NCBI GenBank assembly: GCA_051418075.1
Contig: JBPRGG010000114.1
Span: 7,720 to 71,719, forward strand
Reading direction: 5' to 3'
From: JBPRGG01 sp051418075
Lineage (GTDB): Bacteria > Bacteroidota > Bacteroidia > Cytophagales > Cyclobacteriaceae
Length of the DNA: 64,000 nt
Below are positions 35,839-45,632 of the stretch, one piece after another; positions within the stretch are counted from its first letter, which is position 1; each line of letters opens with the position of its first letter. The notes below the pieces were generated by a model. The model was not told the DNA's origin. It saw only the letters and a list, made by a program, of their open reading frames with translations, and did not search any database. A program made the translations under genes and the position numbers.

Positions 35839-36156
35839 ATCCATTCAAATGAAAATCCTAATGAATTTTCTGGCTTGTTCAGGAAAAAAAATACCGAACC
35901 TGATTCCTTGTATTATCGGGGCTTTTTAAATGAAAGTCTTCAGAAATAAGTATAACCTGTGTAATAACAAACCTTAAATAGGCAAAAAAAAATTAGATTT
36001 TATTGTATTTATGAATTAAGGGCCAGGTTGAAGGAATATTCTTACAGGTTAAAGTGCAAAGTGTTATGCTAAAAGTGCTAATCACGGATTATATAACACA
36101 ATATGTATGAAATAGGATCAGATGTTTCACAGGTAAGTTGCATTCCATTACCGGTT
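35839..36156. other. Divergent intergenic region
   Basis: About 320 AT-rich bases between pyrG and the giant PKD gene. I checked for a tRNA-like cloverleaf, terminator hairpins and small coding frames and found none that convince. Confidence 0.4.
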
Positions 36157-36164
36157 TAAATTTG
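36157..36164 (+). promoter_or_regulatory. -7 box for the giant PKD/SprF operon
   Basis: TAAATTTG matches TAnnTTTG; a TTG at 36138-36140 lies 16 bases upstream, slightly short of the usual spacing. Predicted leader about 90 bases to the ATG at 36263. Confidence 0.4.
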
Positions 36165-36262
36165 CCAAAAATGGTCTCTATCTTTAGGGTAAATAAGCTG
36201 TAGTAATGCACATTGATAGATGCTTTATTGCAGGATTAACGACCAGCTATGTATTTTCAACC

Positions 36263-39200
36263 ATGATCATAAAGAGAACAATTCTTTTCTTTTTATTTAC
36301 TATTATACTGCACCCGTCCCTAAGAGGAGCTTGTCCTACGCTTAACAAAGGGAGCTTCATAAAAAATGCTGCAGGATGTGCCAGCCTTGATGTTGTCTTT
36401 CAGGTTAAGTATGGTAACCTTGATCCCACTGAAACCAACATGAGAATCGTAATCGATTGGGGAGATGGTTCACCAACTATTGAGTTAGAGTTAAGTGACA
36501 GCGATGATTTGACTGATCCTAAATATTTTGAGAAAGAATTGATTCATACTTACCCCGCCAATATGGGGATTTGTGAGTATGAAATTGAAACTTATATTAT
36601 CAATAGTAGTTGTTTTACGGCTCAGGAATCCCATCAAAGTCAAACAGTCATAGTGTGGGATACCGATGAACTTATGGAAATATCTCCATCTCTGTTCCAG
36701 GTTTGTCAGGGAACAGCAGCAAGTTTGCGATTTACCGATGCGGGTGACTGGAATTGCTTTACTCCAGCTCAAACTGGCCGTCCTAATGATGAATTCAGAA
36801 CCTTACAATGGATATATGGATTGAATATCGCAAATTCCATAGAAGGCGTAACGGTGGATGATGGGGTTGGTATGGTCTCTACATTTCCATTAACAGACCT
36901 TCCTTATGATACGGATGTTCATGGGTCACAAAGCTTTGAGGTATTTGTTCCTGCTACCAAACCCAATGGAAATCCCCATAATATAGGTGACAGGTATATA
37001 GTTGAATTACGCAACTGGAATCAATGTAATCCATATGATGACACCACAACAGCATTTGTTCCCAATCGAATGATACCAGATCCGGGAGAATGGGCTCCAG
37101 TGGTTAAAACAGCCATAATTGAAATTGTTGATGCTCCCGATCCATCATTCAGGGTGAGAAATTCTGCCGGGGTGGAAACTAATAATTTTTGTATTGACGA
37201 TCAGTTGTTTCTTCAACCCAATCAGGCCGGTTTGACTTATACCTGGGAGTTTTTTGATGCTTCCAATAACTTGTTGCACACCCATACCGGATCAAACCCT
37301 AATTACGCATTTAGTTCCGGAGGGCAAAAAAGGATTAAACTTACCGTAGCACCCAGTGGTATTGTGGGTTCATGTTTAGCCAGCTCTGAAAAAATTATCA
37401 ATATTTTTCCTGTTGCTCAGGCTAAAATTGGTGTTGCAGATATCAATGGAAATACTATTCAACCTGAATTTTGCCAGGATGGCTCTAACTCATATACACA
37501 TACCGTAAGATTTACCGATGAAACTTTGGGTTGGGATGCAAACACTGAAGGGGAATGGATATTTTATGATCATACAGGCAGTGAAATAAAGCGGGAAGTT
37601 GCATCAGGTCCTCCTTCTTATTTTGAACAGGATTACATTGATCCTGGTATTTATAAAGTAAAGCTGACCATTTGGGACAAAACTGTGCCTGGTTGTACCT
37701 CAGAAGATGAAGTAAGTTTGGTAGTCTATAGGATTCCTCAGCCTGATTTTACTTACCTGGCCAGTTGCGCAAATCCTAAAGTAACCTTTACAGATCAATC
37801 AATCCTGTCAACTATAAACGGAGATGCCATCAATTTATGGGAATGGGATTTTTCCTATGATGGAATTCATTTTAATATGGATCGGTCATCAGCTTCTCCG
37901 GATCCTTTTGATTACGATCTTTCTGGTGTAGGTGATCATCAGGTGGCTTTAAGGGTAACTACGGCTAAAGGTAGCTGTAGTCAGATGATCACTAAAACAG
38001 TAAAGATAAAGCCAAATCCCATCCCTTCATTTACTACTGCTCCTGTGGAAGGATGTTCTCCTCTTACCACTGAATTGACCAATACATCCTTAGGAAGCCA
38101 ACCATCAGGAGTTACTATATCTGGTTTTGAATGGCTGATCGATCAGGGTTCAGGGTTTGTATCAGATATAACATTAGACCCCGCTGATCCTGCATATACT
38201 GATATTTATCAAAAGATATTTATAAATAATACCAATCAAACAAAAACTTTCCAGGTAAAGCTAAGAGCAACCTCTACTGATGGATGTGTGGTGGAAAGTG
38301 CTCCCCAGTCAGTAAAAATCTTTCCCCAGATTGGATTGGATATTATCAATGATTACAATGTTCTGGGTGATAATTGTTCTCCGGTACCTGTGAATTTTAC
38401 CGGTAGTGTATTAGATCCTATGGTTGTGCCAGAAAAATACTCCTGGAAAGTAGAAGAACTGAACAATGTCTTGAGTCAGGCCGTCAATCCAGGTACTGAT
38501 CCTAATTTCAGCTATACCTTTAATAATATTTCCGGCTCAGCTAAATCGTATAAAGTAACCCTGGAAGTGGAAAAAACCGGATACTGTTTTGCTCCTAAAT
38601 TTGTAAATGTCTTTATTAACCCTATACCTTCTTCAGCTTTTGATATAATTAAAACAGAAGAAGGTTGCAATCATATATCTTACCATATAGAAGCTCAGCA
38701 AAAAAACCTGAAATACGAATGGGAAGTAAATGGTGCAACTTATGCCACGGATCAGTTCAATATCAGTTTTAACCGCCCAGAATCGAACCAGGCTGATCTT
38801 AAATATGATGTAAAGCTGAAAACCATCGATACCCACACCAATTGTGAGAGTGTGGTTTCAGTTAAAGAACTGGTGGTTCCCCGAAAAGAATCAATGAATG
38901 TTGTGTTAGATTTGGCCGGTGCTAAAGAAGGTTGCGCCCCGTTTACCGCTTCATTTTCCAATACTTCCACAAATTTTCCAACAGGTACCTCTTTTGATCT
39001 GCAGATTTCAAAAGACGGCAAACCATGGCAAGTTTCTGAGCCAATTACAGGTAATACTACTGATCAGTTCCAGGTAGCATTTGACTCTTCCGGGGTATAC
39101 CAGATCGTATTATCTGCTGTTTCTCCGTCAGGATGTAATTTCGTTTCTACACCATCCCAGGTGGTAACAGTTTACCCTGAAGTAGTATCTGCGTTCGAAA

Positions 39201-41068
39201 CAGATAAATTAATGGGTTGTTCTCCTCTGGAAATATCTTTTGCCAATTGGTCTGATGGCAATGATAATCCTGGCAGCGCCTGGTATTATCAAGAGGTTGG
39301 TACTGAAGAAATGATCCATTTCTCCAACGATGCTTTTCCCAGTCATACATTTGTCAATGAATCGAACGCCGAAAAAGTATATGAAGTTTTTTATGTGGCT
39401 GAAAGTATGAAAGGCTGCATGGATACCTCATCGAAGAAAATAAAAGTTGCCCCGGGAGTCACTCCTTCCTTTAGTATTCATCCTGGCGACCAGGGTTGTA
39501 CACCATTGCCAGTTACTTTAAACAATAATAAATTAAGGGAAGGCGTAACCTATATCTGGTATTATGGGGATGGAGAACCGAATGACACAACCCATATGGA
39601 GCCTGAATTAGATCATACATTTTTGAATAATTCAGTCAGCTCTCTTAAAACATATAATATTACCTTAACTGCTATAGATAATGTTTCAGGATGTGAAAAT
39701 AAGCTTTCCAAACCTGTTCGGGTTTATCCAATGATCAATGTGAATGTTTCTCCAGATCAATTGGATGGATGTGCTCCTTTAACTGTGAATTTTGAAAATA
39801 ATACAATTGGAGCAGAAGAGCATCAATGGTATTACAGGTTATCAGGTTCCTCCGAACGTTATGAGATTACCGTAGCCAAAGATGTAAATTACGTTTTGAA
39901 TAATAAGGGAACAGGTGATTTGCAATATGAGGTTGTTTATGAAGCCAGAAATAAATATGGATGCATTGAACAGCACGTTTCTTCACATACCGTTTATCCT
40001 GAACTGAAGGCGAGCTTTACGGTAAATCCTCAAAAGCAAGTACTGCCTAACTCTTCTGTTTCGATTTACAATGCAACTAATAAAGGCGATTGGGATTATT
40101 CCTGGGATTATGGTGATGGAAAGGGATATTGCATTGAAACCGATCCGGCTAAATATACTTATGAAACTTATGGTGCTTATGAAATAAAACTTGTGGTATC
40201 GCATGGTCCTTGTGTAAGTGAACATGTTCGAACCGTTGTGATTGAGCCTGTTTTACCTGAAGTAGACTTTGATTGTGATCCAAAGAAAGGTTGCAGGCCT
40301 CTAACGGTTCATTTTGAAAACTTATCTACCTATGCCGATTCGGAAACTTATTTTTGGGACTTTGGAGATAACCAGGGATTTTCTACAGCCAAAGACCCAA
40401 CTTATACCTTTAATGAAGCAGGCACCTATACTGTAACCCTTGAAGCCAGTAATAAGCTTGGCACCAAGGTAAAAAAAGAGAAGAAATATTTAATTGAAGT
40501 GTATGATATACCATATGCCAAATTCAGAGTGAATCCGGCACCACCCAAACAAGTTTATACACCTGATCCGGTATATTTTACCAACTATAGTTTCGGGGCT
40601 GACCTGTATAACTGGCAATTTGGAGACGGACAAACTTCTGATGAATATGAGCCGCAGCATGTATATGAACAAGCCGGATTTTATGACATAATTCTGCAGG
40701 TTTCCAGTGAGCAGGGGTGCTCTAATGCAGATACGCTCCAATCCGCAGTAGAGGTAATTGAAGGAGGAACCATCAGTTTGCCCAATGTATTTACTCCCAG
40801 TCTGGATGGTCCTTCCGGGGGGAATAGTCAATACAACAATTCCAATGATGTTTTTATTCCAAAAATAGAAGGAGTTGTGGAGTTTAATATGCAAATTTTT
40901 AATCGCTGGGGTGAACTCATCTTTGAAAGTAAAAGTAAGGATATTGGTTGGGATGGCTATTACAAAGGCGTGTTATGTGCCCAGGATGTGTATATCTACA
41001 AGTTGCAATTGAAATATGCTGATGGGGAAAGGTCGGTAAAAGTAGGAGATGTGACATTGCTAAGATAA
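36263..41068 (+). CDS. Giant PKD-repeat surface protein with T9SS type B (CHU_C) sorting domain
   Basis: 1601 residues from the ATG at 36263, which gives a clean signal peptide (LFFLFTIILHPSLRG, cleaved near residue 20); an earlier in-frame ATG at 36206 places 19 odd residues before it. The body is a chain of about 12-14 PKD/Ig-like domains, many starting with a GC(S/A/T)PL-type strand (VEGCSPLTTELTN, MGCSPLEISFAN, DGCAPLTVNFEN, KKGCRPLTVHFEN) and containing W-x-(F/Y)-GDG motifs (YWDFGDNQGFS, YNWQFGDGQTS). The C-terminus is a textbook type B sorting domain (ISLPNVFTPSLDG, FNMQIFNRWGELIFES, GWDGYYKGVLC, DVYIYKLQLKYADG). Followed after 12 bases by its own PorP/SprF gene. Probable surface adhesin or gliding-related filament; no enzyme domain seen. 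Confidence 0.93.
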   Translation: MIIKRTILFFLFTIILHPSLRGACPTLNKGSFIKNAAGCASLDVVFQVKYGNLDPTETNMRIVIDWGDGSPTIELELSDSDDLTDPKYFEKELIHTYPANMGICEYEIETYIINSSCFTAQESHQSQTVIVWDTDELMEISPSLFQVCQGTAASLRFTDAGDWNCFTPAQTGRPNDEFRTLQWIYGLNIANSIEGVTVDDGVGMVSTFPLTDLPYDTDVHGSQSFEVFVPATKPNGNPHNIGDRYIVELRNWNQCNPYDDTTTAFVPNRMIPDPGEWAPVVKTAIIEIVDAPDPSFRVRNSAGVETNNFCIDDQLFLQPNQAGLTYTWEFFDASNNLLHTHTGSNPNYAFSSGGQKRIKLTVAPSGIVGSCLASSEKIINIFPVAQAKIGVADINGNTIQPEFCQDGSNSYTHTVRFTDETLGWDANTEGEWIFYDHTGSEIKREVASGPPSYFEQDYIDPGIYKVKLTIWDKTVPGCTSEDEVSLVVYRIPQPDFTYLASCANPKVTFTDQSILSTINGDAINLWEWDFSYDGIHFNMDRSSASPDPFDYDLSGVGDHQVALRVTTAKGSCSQMITKTVKIKPNPIPSFTTAPVEGCSPLTTELTNTSLGSQPSGVTISGFEWLIDQGSGFVSDITLDPADPAYTDIYQKIFINNTNQTKTFQVKLRATSTDGCVVESAPQSVKIFPQIGLDIINDYNVLGDNCSPVPVNFTGSVLDPMVVPEKYSWKVEELNNVLSQAVNPGTDPNFSYTFNNISGSAKSYKVTLEVEKTGYCFAPKFVNVFINPIPSSAFDIIKTEEGCNHISYHIEAQQKNLKYEWEVNGATYATDQFNISFNRPESNQADLKYDVKLKTIDTHTNCESVVSVKELVVPRKESMNVVLDLAGAKEGCAPFTASFSNTSTNFPTGTSFDLQISKDGKPWQVSEPITGNTTDQFQVAFDSSGVYQIVLSAVSPSGCNFVSTPSQVVTVYPEVVSAFETDKLMGCSPLEISFANWSDGNDNPGSAWYYQEVGTEEMIHFSNDAFPSHTFVNESNAEKVYEVFYVAESMKGCMDTSSKKIKVAPGVTPSFSIHPGDQGCTPLPVTLNNNKLREGVTYIWYYGDGEPNDTTHMEPELDHTFLNNSVSSLKTYNITLTAIDNVSGCENKLSKPVRVYPMINVNVSPDQLDGCAPLTVNFENNTIGAEEHQWYYRLSGSSERYEITVAKDVNYVLNNKGTGDLQYEVVYEARNKYGCIEQHVSSHTVYPELKASFTVNPQKQVLPNSSVSIYNATNKGDWDYSWDYGDGKGYCIETDPAKYTYETYGAYEIKLVVSHGPCVSEHVRTVVIEPVLPEVDFDCDPKKGCRPLTVHFENLSTYADSETYFWDFGDNQGFSTAKDPTYTFNEAGTYTVTLEASNKLGTKVKKEKKYLIEVYDIPYAKFRVNPAPPKQVYTPDPVYFTNYSFGADLYNWQFGDGQTSDEYEPQHVYEQAGFYDIILQVSSEQGCSNADTLQSAVEVIEGGTISLPNVFTPSLDGPSGGNSQYNNSNDVFIPKIEGVVEFNMQIFNRWGELIFESKSKDIGWDGYYKGVLCAQDVYIYKLQLKYADGERSVKVGDVTLLR

Positions 41069-41080
41069 AAAACAACCTTT

Positions 41081-42097
41081 ATGAGAAAAATTTTACTAAT
41101 AATATTTATCGTCTCGTTTTCATTTTCAGTATTTGGACAGGATCCTCATTACTCGCAATATTATGCTGCTCCGTTGTATTTAAATCCAGCCTTTGCCGGA
41201 ACCAGCGAAGGACATCGGTTTGTGATTAATCATAGAAATCAATGGCCTTCTATTCCTCAGGCTTTCAGTACCTTTTCATTTTCATATGATTATAGCATAC
41301 CTAAGTTAAGAAGTGGCTTTGGCTTTTTAGCCACAACCGATAAGGCCGGAACAGGAGGATTAAGATCTACCACACTGGGATTTTTGTACGCATACAAGGT
41401 TCAGTTAGGTAAATGGGTACTTTCTCCAGCTATTAATTTTGCTTTTGGCACAAGAGATCTTGATTTTAACAAATTGGTATTTGGTGACCAACTGTTTTCC
41501 AAAGGTCCCACCAATGATGATGCCATGGGAAAATTTGAAGATTTTAAATTTTTCGATTTCAATGCAGGTTTGTTGTTTTATAATGAAACAGTCTGGTTAG
41601 GAGCCTCTATTCATCACCTGAATGAACCCAATCAATCCCTACTGGGGGAAGTAAGCGTATTGCCCCGTAAGAGATCCATACATGGAGGTGTTAAAATCCC
41701 ACTTTATAGGGGGCCGTTCAAAAAAGACCGAACTTCCAGCATAGCACCATCTTTTGTATATCGGAGCCAGGGAAGTTTTGATCAATTTGATCTGGGTTTG
41801 TACTACCTTTATTTTCCGGTAATGGCTGGTGTTTGGTACCGGGGAATACCTGTTCAGCAATCTGTGGCTGATAACGTCAGCCATGATGCAGTTACCGTAA
41901 TATTTGGTTTGAAAATCCAGACTTTCGAGGTAGGATACAGCTATGATCTGACCATTTCCTCCCTGGGAACCAGTGCCGGAGGAGCCCATGAGATCTCATT
42001 AAAGTATGAATTCATTACTAAAGGACATTTTAAACGGCCTAAACCTGACAAGTTCATTCCATGTCCGGTGTTTTATGATAAAGGTTTGAAACATTAA
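41081..42097 (+). CDS. PorP/SprF family T9SS outer-membrane protein (second copy)
   Basis: 338 residues, signal peptide to ~19 (FSVFGQ), then the hallmark DPHYSQYYAAPLYLNPAFAG. Beta-barrel strands continue throughout (LGFLYAYKVQLGKWVLSPAINFAFG, FEVGYSYDLTISSLG, AHEISLKYEF). It is paired with the giant PKD substrate just upstream. This copy and the one at 7753 share the family pattern but differ clearly, consistent with separate substrate partners. Unlike the first locus there is no OmpA gene behind it. Confidence 0.94.
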   Translation: MRKILLIIFIVSFSFSVFGQDPHYSQYYAAPLYLNPAFAGTSEGHRFVINHRNQWPSIPQAFSTFSFSYDYSIPKLRSGFGFLATTDKAGTGGLRSTTLGFLYAYKVQLGKWVLSPAINFAFGTRDLDFNKLVFGDQLFSKGPTNDDAMGKFEDFKFFDFNAGLLFYNETVWLGASIHHLNEPNQSLLGEVSVLPRKRSIHGGVKIPLYRGPFKKDRTSSIAPSFVYRSQGSFDQFDLGLYYLYFPVMAGVWYRGIPVQQSVADNVSHDAVTVIFGLKIQTFEVGYSYDLTISSLGTSAGGAHEISLKYEFITKGHFKRPKPDKFIPCPVFYDKGLKH

Positions 42098-42133
42098 GAA
42101 TATTTTTAATCCACTTTTTCCACTGTAATATTT

Positions 42134-42164
42134 TTTGGCATCTTTTGTTAAAACACTAACTTTG
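42134..42164 (+). promoter_or_regulatory. Perfect Bacteroidota promoter for the tRNA nucleotidyltransferase
   Basis: TTTG (42134-42137), exactly 19 bases, TAACTTTG (42157-42164). This is an exact TTTG-N19-TAnnTTTG match. The ATG at 42215 would have a leader of about 45 bases. Confidence 0.75.
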
Positions 42165-42214
42165 CAGGAAATTTTAACGTTTGGTCTCAAATTATTTTGA
42201 GGCTTTTTCATTTT

Positions 42215-43636
42215 ATGATATTTAAGCAGGTTTTATCAGAAAACAGGATATTTGATCTGATCCATACAGCGGCGGAAGAGTTGGGTTTTCCTGCTTATGT
42301 GATTGGGGGTTATGTCAGGGATCTCATCCTGAAAAGACCTTCCAAAGATATAGATGTAGTTTGTGTGGGAAGCGGAATCCAACTGGCTCAAAAGGTGGTG
42401 GATAAGTTTGATTATGATGCCAAAATTTCAATATTTAAAAATTTTGGTACAGCCATGGTGAAACTGAATGATTGGGAAGTTGAGTTTGTGGGAGCACGTA
42501 AGGAATCCTATAACCGCAATTCCCGAAAACCGGTGGTAGAAAATGGTTCCCTGGAAGATGATCAGAAGCGCCGGGATTTTACCATCAATGCTTTAGCAAT
42601 TGGATTGAATGAGGATGATTTTGGTCAATTACTTGATCCTTTTGAAGGTCTGAGAGATCTGAAAAAGAAAATGATCAGGACACCGCTTGATCCGGGCATT
42701 ACATTTTCTGATGACCCGCTGCGTATGATGAGGGCTATCCGGTTTGCCACCCAACTACAATTTGATATTGCTCCAGATACATTTGAAGCCATCAACCAGC
42801 ATGTTGAGAGGATTGAAATTGTTTCAGCAGAACGGATTACGGATGAACTGAATAAGATTATTCTTTCTCCTACACCATCTTACGGTTTTAAGCTGTTATT
42901 TCATTCCGGGCTGCTGGAACGTATTTTTCCTGAGATGACTGCCTTGCAGGGGGTGGAGACCATAGACAGTAAATCTCATAAAGATAACTTCTACCACACT
43001 CTGAAAGTGCTTGACAATGTCTCCCAGGTTTCCGGTGACCTTTGGTTAAGATGGGCCGCCATTTTACATGATATTGCCAAGCCCGTTACCAAACGATTCG
43101 ATCCTAAAAGTGGATGGACCTTTCATGGTCATGAAGATCGCGGCGCTAAAATGGTACCTTATATTTTTCGCAAATTAAAATTGCCTCTCAATGATAAAAT
43201 GAAAAAGGTGCAAAAACTGGTGAAGTTGCACTTAAGGCCTATTTCCCTGGTCAATGATAATATCACCGATACCGCAGTCAGAAGGTTAATCTACGAAGCA
43301 GGAGACAACCTGGAGGACCTGATGGCCTTGTGTAGAGCAGATATTACTTCCAAGGATCAAAGCAGGGTCAGGAAATACCTTAAGAATTTCGAAAAAGTGG
43401 AAAAAAAATTTCAGGAGGTAGAACAAAAAGACAGGGTGAGAAATTTTCAACCACCTATTACCGGTGATGTCATTATTAAAACATTTGATATTGAGCCTTC
43501 TAAAGTAATAGGAGAGATCAAAGATGGTATAAAGGAAGCTATTCTAGAAGGAAAAATCAGCAATAATTATGAATCAGCGTTTCACTATATGCTGAAATTA
43601 GGAAAAGAAAAAGGATTATACGGAAAACAGGTATAA
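42215..43636 (+). CDS. tRNA nucleotidyltransferase / poly(A) polymerase family with HD domain
   Basis: 473 residues from the ATG at 42215 (the longer frame starts at a TTG and adds only six residues). Class II nucleotidyltransferase head: VIGGYVRDLILKR, then the two-Asp motif SKDIDVVCVG and RRDFTINALAIGL (residues ~20-135). This is followed by the RNA-binding helical region with FSDDPLRMMRAIRFATQL and an HD domain (WLRWAAILHDIAKPVTKR and HGHEDRGAKM, ~265-315). It adds or repairs the tRNA CCA end; the HD domain may give phosphohydrolase activity. A-adding versus CCA-adding specificity cannot be told by eye. Confidence 0.93.
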   Translation: MIFKQVLSENRIFDLIHTAAEELGFPAYVIGGYVRDLILKRPSKDIDVVCVGSGIQLAQKVVDKFDYDAKISIFKNFGTAMVKLNDWEVEFVGARKESYNRNSRKPVVENGSLEDDQKRRDFTINALAIGLNEDDFGQLLDPFEGLRDLKKKMIRTPLDPGITFSDDPLRMMRAIRFATQLQFDIAPDTFEAINQHVERIEIVSAERITDELNKIILSPTPSYGFKLLFHSGLLERIFPEMTALQGVETIDSKSHKDNFYHTLKVLDNVSQVSGDLWLRWAAILHDIAKPVTKRFDPKSGWTFHGHEDRGAKMVPYIFRKLKLPLNDKMKKVQKLVKLHLRPISLVNDNITDTAVRRLIYEAGDNLEDLMALCRADITSKDQSRVRKYLKNFEKVEKKFQEVEQKDRVRNFQPPITGDVIIKTFDIEPSKVIGEIKDGIKEAILEGKISNNYESAFHYMLKLGKEKGLYGKQV

Positions 43637-43684
43637 AATTTGTTGGTAAAAGATAATTGTAAATTTAAATTAATATTTAGGCAG

Positions 43685-44386
43685 ATGATAAGAATAAAGC
43701 ATATTACCCTGACTTTTTTAATCCTGATCACATTGGGGGCAGGGTTGATTCAGGCTCAAAATGACAGAAATTCACCTGAGTTTCAACAACAGGCCAAAGT
43801 ATATGCAAGGTCTATGAAATATAATGATTTTAATGTGGCCAAAAGTGCATTGTATAATTTAATTGCTATGCAACCACAGAACGATTCATTATTGTTTTCA
43901 CTGGCTTATATTTACTTTGATAACAGAAATTATATTTCCAGTGTATTAGCAGCCAAAGATTTATTGGCCTTGAATCCGGACAATCTGGCAGCTCTGGAAA
44001 TCAGCGCCATATCCTATGAGAATATTGGGGCTAAGCAAAAAGCCCTGGATGATTATGAATCTTTATATTTGAAAAATGAAAATGTAAATACTTTGTACAA
44101 AATAGCCTTTTTACAGTATGAATTAAACAGGCACAAGGAAGCGAAAACTAATGCGGAAATTCTGTTGGATAAAGAGGCTGTAGCTGATCAAAAGCTTTAT
44201 TTCAGTACCGGAGAAAATCAGCAACAGGAAATACCTATGATGGCATCTGTGTATAATTTATTGGGTTTAATTACTAAAGCTCAGGGTAATAAAACTGAAG
44301 CCAAGCAGCATTTTGAAAAAGCCATTGAGGTTGCTCCGGAATTTGAATTGGCTAAAAATAATCTGAATGAGCTTGATAGCAACTGA
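43685..44386 (+). CDS. Secreted TPR protein
   Basis: 233 residues from the ATG at 43685, which gives a signal peptide to ~23 (GAGLIQAQ). The remaining ~210 residues form about five TPR helices (LLFSLAYIYFDNRNYISSVL, AKDLLALNPDNLAALEISAI, ALDDYESLYL, GLITKAQGNKTEAKQHFEKA). 48 bases after the nucleotidyltransferase, so probably cotranscribed, with a strong terminator after it. Partner unknown. Confidence 0.82.
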   Translation: MIRIKHITLTFLILITLGAGLIQAQNDRNSPEFQQQAKVYARSMKYNDFNVAKSALYNLIAMQPQNDSLLFSLAYIYFDNRNYISSVLAAKDLLALNPDNLAALEISAISYENIGAKQKALDDYESLYLKNENVNTLYKIAFLQYELNRHKEAKTNAEILLDKEAVADQKLYFSTGENQQQEIPMMASVYNLLGLITKAQGNKTEAKQHFEKAIEVAPEFELAKNNLNELDSN

Positions 44387-44415
44387 TAGATAATACCATC
44401 TTACAGGTTTGTGCC

Positions 44416-44459
44416 AAAGGCTGCGGTGTTAGAAGATTCTTACATTGCAGCCTTTTTTA
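44416..44459 (+). terminator. Rho-independent terminator after the TPR gene
   Basis: AAAGGCTGC (44416-44424) pairs with GCAGCCTTT (44447-44455), followed by more Ts. It separates the nucleotidyltransferase/TPR unit from the ECF sigma operon. Confidence 0.8.
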
Positions 44460-44515
44460 TTTATTTATTCAAATAATATGCAACTCTTGGAAAAGTCAGT
44501 TGTCTTTAGAACAGA

Positions 44516-45091
44516 ATGATTAAGAATTTGGAAGCATTACAAAAAAACATTCACCAGGATTTAATTGAGGCGTGTATAGCAGGTAGCCGTGAGGCTCAAT
44601 ATCAGTTATACAAAAGTTATGCCAAGGCCATGTATAATATATGCTATCGTATAGTGAATGATTTTGATGAAGCTGAAGATGTTTTACAGGATGCTTTTAT
44701 ACAAGCATTTAATAATTTGCCTTCTTTTAAATCCACCGGATCATTTGGGTCCTGGTTGAAAAGAATTGTTGTAAATACGGCATTAAACCACTTAAAAAAG
44801 AAAAGCAGGTTTATGCTGGTGGATGAATTCGATGAAAATATCCCGGCTGATCAGGATAATTCCCTTTCAGATCAACAGGCGGTATTAAATGTGGAGAAAA
44901 TAAAAAAAGCCATTCAAAAGCTACCAGATGGTTTTCGGATTGTGTTTTCTCTTTATTTGTTGGAGGGTTATGATCATGGAGAAATCGGCCAGATCCTGAA
45001 TATATCTGTTTCAACTTCAAAATCACAATATTTAAGAGCCAAGAAAAAATTAAAAGAAATTTTAAAGGAGGAATTCTTTTATGAAAACTGA
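44516..45091 (+). CDS. ECF-type RNA polymerase sigma factor
   Basis: 191 residues. Region 2 at ~18-95 (AQYQLYKSYAKAMYNICYRI, DEAEDVLQDAFIQAFNNL, SFGSWLKRIVVNTALNHLKK), an acidic linker, and region 4 at ~130-185 (IQKLPDGFRIVFSLYLLEGY, then an HTH with HGEIGQILNISVSTSKSQYL). It directs polymerase to a small regulon, probably including this operon. The next gene overlaps it by 11 bases and is predicted to be membrane-anchored, the usual place of an anti-sigma factor. No TAnnTTTG box was seen upstream, which is compatible with autoregulation by a different promoter class. Confidence 0.94.
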   Translation: MIKNLEALQKNIHQDLIEACIAGSREAQYQLYKSYAKAMYNICYRIVNDFDEAEDVLQDAFIQAFNNLPSFKSTGSFGSWLKRIVVNTALNHLKKKSRFMLVDEFDENIPADQDNSLSDQQAVLNVEKIKKAIQKLPDGFRIVFSLYLLEGYDHGEIGQILNISVSTSKSQYLRAKKKLKEILKEEFFYEN

Positions 45092-45632
45092 TAAAGATAA
45101 TTTAGAAGATTTTATTCAGCAGCACCGTGGATTGCTTGATCATGATTTTCCCCAGGATAAGGTCTGGCAAAAAATAGATCAAAAAATCAAGCCTGTTTCA
45201 AAATCGAAAAGATTTGATATAAACCTGCTTTGGAAAGCTGCTGCTATTCTTTTTTTAGTCACTACATTGATTTTATGGCAGCAGAACAGCCAGGATTCTT
45301 TGAATAGCCAGGAAATTGCGGTAGCGATCAATCCTGAATTCAGTCAAATAGAATCCTTTTATTTTAGTCTGATAGAAGAAAAGAAAGAGGAAATTCAAGG
45401 TATGGAGCTGGATATTAGTGATCAAATGAAAGCAGAGTTTTTTGGAGAACTTAACAGCCTGGATTCTGCTTACCAGCACTTGAAAATCCAGCTGGAGAAT
45501 ACAAAAAATGAAAAACTGGTAGATGAAATGATTGAAAATATGCAACTGCGCATAGAAATTCTTAATCGTCAATTAAATATTTTAGAAAGTATACAAAACA
45601 TTAAACAAAATGAAAACCAATATCATATATAG
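45081..45632 (+). CDS. Putative membrane anti-sigma factor
   Basis: 183 residues, overlapping the sigma gene by 11 bases. Cytosolic N-terminal ~50 residues are polar and helical (DNLEDFIQQHRGLLDHDFPQ), with one membrane helix at ~53-70 (LWKAAAILFLVTTLILW). The ~110-residue periplasmic part is a predicted coiled coil, rich in Glu/Gln/Leu (LRIEILNRQLNILESIQNIKQ). No zinc-binding HxxxCxxC motif is present, so it is not a canonical ZAS anti-sigma. The role is inferred from position and topology. The C-terminal coding overlaps the next gene by 23 bases. Confidence 0.75.
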   Translation: MKTDKDNLEDFIQQHRGLLDHDFPQDKVWQKIDQKIKPVSKSKRFDINLLWKAAAILFLVTTLILWQQNSQDSLNSQEIAVAINPEFSQIESFYFSLIEEKKEEIQGMELDISDQMKAEFFGELNSLDSAYQHLKIQLENTKNEKLVDEMIENMQLRIEILNRQLNILESIQNIKQNENQYHI

